Below are positions 45,220 through 51,677 of a stretch of DNA of 64,000 bases, piece by piece (within the stretch, counting starts at the first letter, position 1; each line of letters opens with the position of its first letter). Both the position numbers and the translations under genes were made by a program. The stretch is taken from contig NZ_ABGR01000002.1 in the NCBI RefSeq assembly GCF_000171815.1, forward strand, positions 186,001-250,000, given 5' to 3'. Below the pieces are notes generated by a model. That model was given only the letters and a program-made list of their open reading frames with translations, was not told the origin of the DNA and ran no database searches. The DNA comes from Vibrio sp. AND4 (GTDB lineage: Bacteria > Pseudomonadota > Gammaproteobacteria > Enterobacterales > Vibrionaceae).

Positions 45220-45316
45220 TTTACCTTTTGCCGGTGTCTTTCCTGGTTGAGTTTTGATTGCAGAATTGAATAGTTAATCCTGGTACCGGTTCGTGTTTTG
45301 ATTGCGTATTCATTCG

Positions 45317-46702
45317 TTAGCCCTCATCGTCGCCAAATAGGCCACCCATAGGTTTGAGTTCGATATCTTGCTCTTGCACCTGCGCGTATTGCTCATAAGG
45401 GGAGCAGGTCACGTAGAAATTAGAGTCCCCGCTAGACAGCTGCACTAGGCAATCGTCTAGATAGTTCATTTGAATACCAAGTTTCTTTAGAAACGAGTCA
45501 TTGAGGTAGGTAACGCCTCTCGGTGTTACAACCTCAAAATGGACTCTCAAGCGAATTGAGTGTTGTCTATGCCAGCGTTCCACAGCAGATACATAGATGG
45601 TTTCGGAGTTGGCCAGAGGAAACCATTCGGGAACCGTGCCTATGTCATGATAAGCCCTAGACCCGCAATCAGTGCCCGAACAATCAAAACCACCAGAACC
45701 CACGCCAGAATGAGACGCAGAGCCTTGGTTATAGCGCGCTTGACTGTGTGAAGACGATACCGAATTTTGCTGCGTAGTTTGATTAGGCTGCGTTCCTGCC
45801 TCAGTTGACGCCTCAGAACCAGAAACCATATTAATAAGTGCATAGATGATGTACCCCAATGAAAGCACGACCAGTGCCATAGCTGCTAAGAATTTAGGAT
45901 TAAGGAAGACGTTTTTCCCAAGGCCAGCCTTGGTGATTTGGCCCGTAACGGTGGAGGCGTAGAGCAAGTGAACATCAAGCGGCACCTTAAGGTTATAAAC
46001 CACATCGTCTTTGCTTGGTTTGGTGACGGTTCGCGTTGGGTCATGCTCAAGGATTCGAGGCTTACGATTGGAGAAAAAGACCCCGTCTTTGCCTTTGTGC
46101 TGTTTGGCCAACTCGGCAACACCTTTCAACTCTTTGGGAACTTGGGCGAAGTCGGGCGTTAATAATACGATGTCCCAGTTGTAATGGCGGTGCTCCATAA
46201 ATGCATTGTTGAAGTTCTCAGGGTAGATAATCCGTCCTTGCTCATCAAAGCGTGTGCGCTGGCAATCGTCTATTTCACCGTTATCAAGTGATGAAGTGTC
46301 CACGGTCAGCCAACGAGAATGAAACAGCTCAGAGAAGCCCTCCGGTAGATGGGATTCAAAGTCACTGAAAGGGCGCTTATGGATGTTGGCCATCTTAAAC
46401 CCTGCATTGACAGAGAAGATTTGCTGACACTCATCAATCAGGATAAAGGCACCAATCGGAGCCCAACAGAAGAAGTATTTCCAAAGCTCGAAGCCTTCTG
46501 GATTGCGCGAACTAATGCGAATGAGGCGAGCACTATCAGGAAACTTTTCCCCTAATCGTTTCTCGATCACTTTTAACGGCTGCATGCCGTGAATGTTAGT
46601 AATGCACACTCGGCCTTCACGAAGGGCGGGCAATAAGTCGAACCAAACTGCACACGCTGATTTGTAAGAGCCGCCGTGGCCATATCGAAATGAAGTAGCC
46701 AT
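45317..46702 (-). CDS. zot: Zot/pI-family phage assembly ATPase (prophage B)
   Basis: A 461-residue copy of the prophage A protein with four substitutions (Asp for Glu in KPSKDDV, Met for Ile in the membrane segment, Ser for Gly in SSHSQ, Phe for Val before the Cys pair). Walker A GHGGSYKS, FILIDECQQ, the membrane segment and the periplasmic domain are all intact, so both prophages can in principle assemble virions. Directly follows the pVI-like gene. Confidence 0.93.
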   Translation of the reverse strand: MATSFRYGHGGSYKSACAVWFDLLPALREGRVCITNIHGMQPLKVIEKRLGEKFPDSARLIRISSRNPEGFELWKYFFCWAPIGAFILIDECQQIFSVNAGFKMANIHKRPFSDFESHLPEGFSELFHSRWLTVDTSSLDNGEIDDCQRTRFDEQGRIIYPENFNNAFMEHRHYNWDIVLLTPDFAQVPKELKGVAELAKQHKGKDGVFFSNRKPRILEHDPTRTVTKPSKDDVVYNLKVPLDVHLLYASTVTGQITKAGLGKNVFLNPKFLAAMALVVLSLGYIIYALINMVSGSEASTEAGTQPNQTTQQNSVSSSHSQARYNQGSASHSGVGSGGFDCSGTDCGSRAYHDIGTVPEWFPLANSETIYVSAVERWHRQHSIRLRVHFEVVTPRGVTYLNDSFLKKLGIQMNYLDDCLVQLSSGDSNFYVTCSPYEQYAQVQEQDIELKPMGGLFGDDEG

Positions 46703-46706
46703 AAGA

Positions 46707-47051
46707 TCACCAGTTCAAGAAACGCATGACTAAGGACGTAGCAAACGCATCAAAGATAATGCGCAGTCCTGTCGTGAGGCTGTATTTCGTGAGGATGTAA
46801 CGGACATCAGACGGAAGGGCGTTGAAATTAGATTCAATCAGTGTGTAAACCCCATAATCAGATAACAAAGCTTGCGCGATGCTGAGCGCCATTTGTATCG
46901 ATGCAATTTTAAAATCAAGCCATAAAGACATGCACCAGATGACCCCGAATTCAAAACAATTTTTGATCCATTCCGGTATGGATTGGATAAAGTAGATCAA
47001 GGTTTCCGCAGCATTGGCAATAAAATCAAGTGCTGAATAGATGAATTCCAT
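46707..47051 (-). CDS. pVI-like minor coat protein, DUF2523-like (prophage B)
   Basis: A 114-residue hydrophobic protein with nine substitutions compared with prophage A, spread over the first 95 residues. The three hydrophobic stretches are kept. The ATG at 47051 is adjacent to the pIII stop. Presumed to hold pIII at the virion end. Confidence 0.8.
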   Translation of the reverse strand: MEFIYSALDFIANAAETLIYFIQSIPEWIKNCFEFGVIWCMSLWLDFKIASIQMALSIAQALLSDYGVYTLIESNFNALPSDVRYILTKYSLTTGLRIIFDAFATSLVMRFLNW

Positions 47052-47052
47052 G

Positions 47053-48519
47053 TTATTTACTCCTATGGCCAAACAAGATGAATAGAGCGATAAGGGAACA
47101 GATAAAGAGAATGACAGGGCGAACGTAAGGCGTGACGTCATCAAAACGTTGAAGGCCAGATTCCACTTTGGACCCTTTGATGGTGAATGACCTATCGGTT
47201 AGCGAGCCGTTACTAAAATTGGTCCCGATAGACACAAGGCCTTTGATGTCGTTAACGTAGCCTTCAATCGTGCGCTTCTTATCTGCGATGCCTTCATTGA
47301 CTCTGATGAAGTCAGAAGAAGCGAAGATGAGATGATTCACATCATCACCGCCCGGCGAGATAAAACCGGACCGACTAAGCAAACGTTCGATACCATCAAG
47401 ACTGTCACCGAACCCTTCTAGCTCTTCGGCTATGCCTTGGTTTTCGCCGTTGCCGTTGCTGTTGTTTATCGCTTTAGTGATATCGTCTGCGGCTTGTTGG
47501 ATAAGCGTTTTAGTGTTGTTGTAAATCTTGTTGTCATTGATTTGCTGCTCTTGAACCGCTTGCGTGTTGTCAACGATGGAGCCTTTCACGTTGATTATCT
47601 CAGCGGCTATCGAGGCTTGAGACTCATTGATATCAACGTTCAGGTCATGAAGTGCCGAGTTAATGTCCTTATTGAGATTGGTAACGGCGCTAACCACTGC
47701 CGAGTCTGTCGAATCATCCATTTCAGGTTTTTCAACCTCGGCCTCTGGGTCAACCTCGTTAGGCATAGGCGTGTTGCTTGAATCATCGGGTAGGACGCTT
47801 GGATCTTCAATGTCACCGATTGGGGTGTCGGGCTTATCTATTGGTTTATCCGTCGGTGGCGGAATGATAGGAACATCCGGCCCTTGAGCGCCCCAGAAAT
47901 CAGTGCCACCGCCGCACTGTTTACCCGTATACTCAAATTGAGCATTACAAAGGGAGTTTTGCGTAAGCTCACCTGAAGCGTTATCGGTACAAATAACCAT
48001 ATGGACCGAAAGTCGAGATAATTCGCATCGAGTGGCACCATAGTCCCCATAGCAAGCGCCTGTCACTTGGTCACTGTAAATGTATTCGGACCACTCAAGC
48101 ATCCTTTTTTCGTTTATCGACTTTTTGAACTGGCAAACGTTCATGCAGGTGCCGTCACCATTGTAGCCATAATCACATTCGTAGCTGCACTGAAGCGTTT
48201 TAGGGTCGAACAGGCTGTTTGTGGGGCAACGAATCTCAGAATAACTGAGCACGCTGGTGCCAGATGAACCATAGTGACAACTCGTTCTATATGGATACAT
48301 AGGTTTTGCGCCACGCGACTTCCTGAAGCTACAGTGCGTGTAATACCCCTGCTCAATAAAACACTCGTTCATCTTGTAAGGATCAACCCATTGACCCTTA
48401 TAGGCGCAGCCTTGCCATGAAATATCAGCCACACGAGCTTCTAGGGAATAGGCATCATTGCTGATGAGAAGAATAATGAATAGCGTAATAAAACGCAGAT
48501 AATGAATCATGTTATTCAA
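47053..48519 (-). CDS. pIII-like adsorption protein (prophage B)
   Basis: A 488-residue homologue of the prophage A adhesin. The signal peptide, Cys-rich domain, Pro/Asp-rich linker and C-terminal membrane anchor are all intact. It is two residues shorter in the Asn/Gly segment near residue 350 and differs in a patch near residue 175 (ICTDNASGE instead of FCTGHVSGE) and in the linker. The receptor-binding region is otherwise the same, so both phages probably use the same receptor. Confidence 0.88.
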   Translation of the reverse strand: MNNMIHYLRFITLFIILLISNDAYSLEARVADISWQGCAYKGQWVDPYKMNECFIEQGYYTHCSFRKSRGAKPMYPYRTSCHYGSSGTSVLSYSEIRCPTNSLFDPKTLQCSYECDYGYNGDGTCMNVCQFKKSINEKRMLEWSEYIYSDQVTGACYGDYGATRCELSRLSVHMVICTDNASGELTQNSLCNAQFEYTGKQCGGGTDFWGAQGPDVPIIPPPTDKPIDKPDTPIGDIEDPSVLPDDSSNTPMPNEVDPEAEVEKPEMDDSTDSAVVSAVTNLNKDINSALHDLNVDINESQASIAAEIINVKGSIVDNTQAVQEQQINDNKIYNNTKTLIQQAADDITKAINNSNGNGENQGIAEELEGFGDSLDGIERLLSRSGFISPGGDDVNHLIFASSDFIRVNEGIADKKRTIEGYVNDIKGLVSIGTNFSNGSLTDRSFTIKGSKVESGLQRFDDVTPYVRPVILFICSLIALFILFGHRSK

Positions 48520-48557
48520 CCAATAAAAAAGGGAGCCGAAGCCCCCTTATCTAATGA

Positions 48558-48668
48558 TTAGTGAGTATTGATGCCACTCACAAAGCCGTGGAGAAATGCC
48601 CCCGCAAAGGAAATACCAAGTCCAATAGCAAGAACATCACCAAGTAGATTACCAGATAGAGGAGGCAT
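48558..48668 (-). CDS. 36-residue small coat protein (prophage B)
   Basis: An ORF reading MPPLSGNLLGDVLAIGLG at the start, with one membrane segment, identical in length to the prophage A copy and differing at residues 4 and 17. AGAGG lies just upstream. Likely pVII/pIX-type tip protein. Confidence 0.75.
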   Translation of the reverse strand: MPPLSGNLLGDVLAIGLGISFAGAFLHGFVSGINTH

Positions 48669-48680
48669 TAAGACTTACCG

Positions 48681-48929
48681 TTAACGACGTAAGAAGCCAA
48701 CAACCATGGTCACACCAAAGCCAAGTGCAGCCATACCAATAAGACCCGCGACCACAAGTGACACATTACTTTGACCACCACTCACTGCGGCAGTGATAGC
48801 GCCTGTGATGTCCGGTGCAGCAGCAAAGGCCGGAGAGGTTGAGCCAAGCATAAGAGCAGTACCGACCGCTGTTTTTTTGTTTACGATTGCGTGTTTTGTG
48901 TTTTTTACAACAAGTTCTAGTTTTTTCAT
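48681..48929 (-). CDS. Major coat protein pVIII-type (prophage B)
   Basis: An 82-residue precursor. The signal peptide matches prophage A except for Met at residue 27, but the mature N-terminus reads AAPDITGAITAAVSGGQSN, two residues longer and clearly different from the A version. The membrane helix differs at two positions (Thr and Val in GVTMVVG). This exposed part forms the virion surface, so the two phages present different coats. Confidence 0.9.
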   Translation of the reverse strand: MKKLELVVKNTKHAIVNKKTAVGTALMLGSTSPAFAAAPDITGAITAAVSGGQSNVSLVVAGLIGMAALGFGVTMVVGFLRR

Positions 48930-48934
48930 TTGAA

Positions 48935-49165
48935 TTACCTTTTATTCATAAGGCGAACAACACGACCTACCCAATGACCAACAAGCATGTTAATCAAGAG
49001 CACGCCACTGACATACAGGAACAAGTCACTATTGAATAGGACAGGTTCCTTATATTCCTGATACTCCGCCGCTGAAATAAGCACATAACCATCGCAATTA
49101 TCGATATGAGATTGAGTTGCTTTTATAGTGCCGCGCTTACTGCCAACGGTGACGCATACAGACAT
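48935..49165 (-). CDS. Phage small membrane protein (prophage B)
   Basis: A 76-residue copy of the prophage A gene with two substitutions (Ala for Val in ISAAEY, Leu for Pro in EPVLFN). One membrane segment and basic C-terminus are kept. Located just upstream of the major coat gene. Confidence 0.75.
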   Translation of the reverse strand: MSVCVTVGSKRGTIKATQSHIDNCDGYVLISAAEYQEYKEPVLFNSDLFLYVSGVLLINMLVGHWVGRVVRLMNKR

Positions 49166-49172
49166 ATTCTTT

Positions 49173-49532
49173 TTAACCTTGAACCGCTTTCATTGAAGCT
49201 TCGAAGTGCTTCTTAATTTCTGGGTCGACAGGAATGAGCTCTGTCACGATGGCACCCGCTAATGGGTCCTCTGGATTGATTTCAAGTTGCAACTGGTACT
49301 CACGACGAGGAACCAGAGCACCAGTACGCTCAAGGAGCAGGGCATAACTGTGTTCAATCATCAACGGTTGGTCCCATTGCGGGTTTACATCACCAGATTC
49401 ACCGATGGTGCGACGCTTAAATTTTTCCGAGTTAATGCTGCGTAGCGGGCGTGAAATGTTGAGTTGAGCACTGTCGCCACGCGCTGAGTTCCAAGTGATG
49501 TCCATGCCAAGAACAAAAACAGATTTAGCCAT
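49173..49532 (-). CDS. DUF1293-like phage DNA-binding protein (prophage B)
   Basis: A 119-residue protein identical in amino-acid sequence to that of prophage A, although the DNA has a few silent changes, which shows selection to keep the protein. It follows rep by 3 bp, the place of the single-stranded DNA-binding protein in inoviruses. Confidence 0.7.
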   Translation of the reverse strand: MAKSVFVLGMDITWNSARGDSAQLNISRPLRSINSEKFKRRTIGESGDVNPQWDQPLMIEHSYALLLERTGALVPRREYQLQLEINPEDPLAGAIVTELIPVDPEIKKHFEASMKAVQG

Positions 49533-49535
49533 TTG

Positions 49536-50681
49536 TTAGGTCTCCAATATGTGAGTCACCAACTTGCCGTAGGTATCGGGGAAGGTGAATTTGGTTCCAT
49601 CACGGACGAGTGAGCCGACTACGGTTTCAATGTCGCCCTCATGGAATTCGATTAAAGAGTTCAGGATTTTCCCGTACTGGCGGCGCATCCAGTAAGCCGA
49701 GGCCAACAGGTCTAACGCCGCGCGTTTAGTCGGGACAGGTTTGGTATTGAATTTTTTAGCGGTAGAAATCGATGCAGAGAAATCATTGATAGCAGCGAAT
49801 GCGCCAGCAGGATCTAACAGAACATCGATGTTCCATTTTTTGAGTTCGACTTCTGAGCGATACCAAACAAGGCCAGTGTTTGCGAGCTTTTGCTCAAGCG
49901 CCTTGTTATAGATACGCCAGTAGACGCGAGAAGTACGAGAGCCGACTGAGTATTGCTCTTTGGTGTAGTTCGGTTTGCCATTGGTCATGCTGGCAATGGT
50001 CATATCTTCATGCAGTACTGGACCACGGCCACGGTCAGCCGTTCGGAACGCATCATCATTCCAAGCTTTACGAGCGTATTCACAATCAAAGATACCGTCG
50101 TAATCATCGTAAGCGAGATCGACACGCGCGAGTGATTGAACACCAAGAACGTTAGTCAGCCAATCATGCAGCGACCAAGGCGCACGACGGGCAAACACAT
50201 GCTTACAACCAGTGCCATTGATTTGGAAATGCACGGTGTCATTGTTACCACCCAGACCAACGAAGCCACAGAAGTCTTCACCATCTGGCGAGGTCAGTTT
50301 CATAGACTCGGTATAGAACTGGAAACCAAGGCCACGAGGCGCAGAAAGCGACAGGCCAAGCACCTGATTAGTGAAGATGCGCAGACAATCTTCTAAGTAG
50401 GTACGGTAGCAAACATCAAAGGCGTTGTTATACGCTTCAATGTCTTCAGCCGTCCTCGCTAAGGTCGGATTAAACTCAGGTGGAGCAGGGAACTTAGGCG
50501 CTCTACTGTGACGTTGTAACAGTGATTTAGGCGCTAAGCCTTTGTATTCCTCATGCTTGTGCAAGCGTTGAATCGCCTTGTGACAGTGGCGTAAATCCTT
50601 GACTGCAAATGTAAAACATAGGTAGTCAATATGAACGGACTGCTCATCGAATTTCTTAAGGATGTTAGTTGCAGTAGTCAT
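49536..50681 (-). CDS. Replication initiation protein Rep (prophage B)
   Basis: A 381-residue homologue of the prophage A Rep. Six of the seven differences are in residues about 73-90 (TLARTAEDIEAYNNAFDV against TIAKTAEEIESYNDAFDI), and one is at SAYWMRR. The catalytic blocks are the same, so both Rep proteins should act on the shared origin. It overlaps the upstream 71-residue gene by 17 bp. Confidence 0.88.
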   Translation of the reverse strand: MTTATNILKKFDEQSVHIDYLCFTFAVKDLRHCHKAIQRLHKHEEYKGLAPKSLLQRHSRAPKFPAPPEFNPTLARTAEDIEAYNNAFDVCYRTYLEDCLRIFTNQVLGLSLSAPRGLGFQFYTESMKLTSPDGEDFCGFVGLGGNNDTVHFQINGTGCKHVFARRAPWSLHDWLTNVLGVQSLARVDLAYDDYDGIFDCEYARKAWNDDAFRTADRGRGPVLHEDMTIASMTNGKPNYTKEQYSVGSRTSRVYWRIYNKALEQKLANTGLVWYRSEVELKKWNIDVLLDPAGAFAAINDFSASISTAKKFNTKPVPTKRAALDLLASAYWMRRQYGKILNSLIEFHEGDIETVVGSLVRDGTKFTFPDTYGKLVTHILET

Positions 50682-50880
50682 CGAAGACCCCTAAATCAAC
50701 GCGTTCTTGGTAAGTGGTATTGGTGATGGACACCAACTCGTAAGAGACAAATTCAGACGAAGCCCAGAACTCAAGATGAGACATAGACTTGAGCAAATCC
50801 CATTCTTCATAGCCTTTGACCAACACGGAAACCGTGTAATCTGGTAGCAAGTCGTAATAGATGATTTGAGCTTCGTTCAT
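50665..50880 (-). CDS. Conserved 71-residue phage protein (prophage B)
   Basis: Identical in amino-acid sequence to the prophage A protein and coupled to rep by a 17-bp overlap. No recognised domain. Here it is the first complete gene of the operon because the exonuclease-like gene is missing upstream. Confidence 0.7.
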   Translation of the reverse strand: MNEAQIIYYDLLPDYTVSVLVKGYEEWDLLKSMSHLEFWASSEFVSYELVSITNTTYQERVDLGVFDDYCN

Positions 50881-50883
50881 GGG

Positions 50884-50961
50884 TTAAGCCTCTAAAATAG
50901 ACTTAGTGACGGTGTCACGTAATGCGTGTGATATAGGAGAACAGACGATTAGATTGGACAT
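50884..50961 (-). pseudogene. 25-codon remnant at the place of the exonuclease-like gene (prophage B)
   Basis: A short ORF starting MSNLIVCSPISHALRD and ending in a segment similar to the last residues of the prophage A exonuclease-like protein (VTKSILEA against VTKSSSEA). It looks like a deletion scar or a residual peptide. The matS-like site is inside it and intact. Confidence 0.45.
50906..50918. promoter_or_regulatory. matS-consensus site in prophage B
   Basis: GTGACGGTGTCAC fits GTGACRNYGTCAC fully. Compared with the prophage A site the three variable bases are G, G, T in place of A, C, C, all still allowed. The surrounding sequence has diverged and the host gene is reduced to a remnant. 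Confidence 0.75.
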
Positions 50962-50986
50962 AACAACACCTTGACTTGTTGAGAGT

Positions 50987-51040
50987 GACCACCAAGGCCA
51001 GACGAAAGCGTCAAGGGCAAACGCCCGTACCAAGGTGGTC
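50987..51040. promoter_or_regulatory. Three-stem structure, probable phage origin (prophage B)
   Basis: Same outer stem (GACCACC / GGTGGTC) and both inner hairpins (51001-51012 and 51015-51026) as in prophage A. Only the unpaired bases after the second hairpin differ. Confidence 0.6.
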
Positions 51041-51053
51041 AAATACCGATTTG

Positions 51054-51106
51054 TGGGGATTGTAGTTGCCATAAATGGGGATTGTAAATAGCGCAAAATG
51101 GGGATT
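51054..51106. promoter_or_regulatory. Triple repressor operator of prophage B
   Basis: Three direct copies of TGGGGATT at 51054-51061, 51076-51083 and 51099-51106 are spaced 22 and 23 bp apart. Sequence unlike the ACCA-N4-TGGT boxes of prophage A, but the number and spacing are the same. Confidence 0.75.
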
Positions 51107-51140
51107 AAAAGGCTATTCTATGGCAAACGGAGGATTCGAA

Positions 51141-51509
51141 ATGTATGCAAATGAACTATTAAATGCGTATAAAAACGCTCAAAACTACGTTCAAGATAAG
51201 CAAATTGCACATGACTTACATCTTTCGCCGCAGAAACTTAGCAAAATCAGAAAAGGTGTCAGGTATGTCACTGATGAAGAAGCAGTTTTTCTGGCGAAAG
51301 GTGCAGGAATCGACCCAGAGCTTGCATTGCTAGGTTGTCACGCTGACCGCAATGAAAATCCGGCGATTCGTGGCATGTGGGAAAGCATCGCAAAAAAGTT
51401 TAACGGCCTTGGTTTATCAAGCATTTCAATGATTTGCGGAATGTTTGCTTTATGGATTGGTGACCTTAAAGCAGCTATCGCTCAGTGCGTATTATATGTG
51501 TTATGTTAA
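51141..51509 (+). CDS. Phage repressor, RstR/DUF3693-like, truncated by dif (prophage B)
   Basis: A 122-residue regulator starting at the ATG at 51141 (GGAGG 8-12 bp upstream). Its N-terminal helix-turn-helix (DKQIAHDLHLSPQKLSKIRKG) differs from that of prophage A, while the block ALLGCHADRNENP and the hydrophobic segment are conserved. The last codons lie in the host dif: after Tyr119 the host centre and XerD arm encode VLC and then the stop TAA. In the circular phage the same codons would continue for 35 residues through the phage attachment site. Expected to bind the TGGGGATT operators. Confidence 0.82.
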   Translation: MYANELLNAYKNAQNYVQDKQIAHDLHLSPQKLSKIRKGVRYVTDEEAVFLAKGAGIDPELALLGCHADRNENPAIRGMWESIAKKFNGLGLSSISMICGMFALWIGDLKAAIAQCVLYVLC

Positions 51510-51511
51510 AT
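51484..51511 (+). other. dif: Chromosome dimer resolution site dif
   Basis: The XerC arm AGTGCGTATTA (51484-51494), 6-bp centre TATGTG and XerD arm TTATGTTAAAT (51501-51511) have the length and layout of dif1 of V. cholerae and dif of E. coli. XerC/XerD resolve chromosome dimers here, activated by FtsK. The site also forms the right end of prophage B and the stop codon of its repressor gene. Confidence 0.93.
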
Positions 51512-51627
51512 TGTATGTCACTGTATGCCAAATCTGATGTGGATTGGTCTCCTATCCCGCTTAGATTTTAAAATACGGCGCTTTTTGCGAGCGCCATTAA
51601 ACATAATCGCTATTTACCATAAAATAC

Positions 51628-51673
51628 TTAATATAGATCTTAATAATCTTACGATTGTTAAGATCTATATTAA
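51628..51673. repeat. 46-bp inverted repeat downstream of vpsS
   Basis: Perfect 16-bp arms (51628-51643 with 51658-51673; TTAATATAGATCTTAA and its complement) flank a 14-bp centre that itself has AATC / GATT. It lies 4 bp past the vpsS stop and about 115 bp right of dif. The hairpin lacks a T tract, so it is not a standard terminator. Confidence 0.85.
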
Positions 51674-51677
51674 AGCA

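Larger units (their letters stand above)
44581..50902. repeat. Direct repeat, prophage B core (partner 34082-40403)
   Basis: The nearly identical copy of the prophage A core; differences cluster in the major coat N-terminus, the pVI-like gene, parts of pIII and one patch of rep. Confidence 0.95.
41554..51494 (-). mobile_element. Filamentous (inovirus) prophage B, 9.9 kb
   Basis: Same plan as prophage A, but with the cargo SIR2-like gene and two unknown genes, no exonuclease-like gene, a different repressor DNA-binding region and a different operator. The right end restores the full host dif. Limits assume XerC cleavage. Confidence 0.88.
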
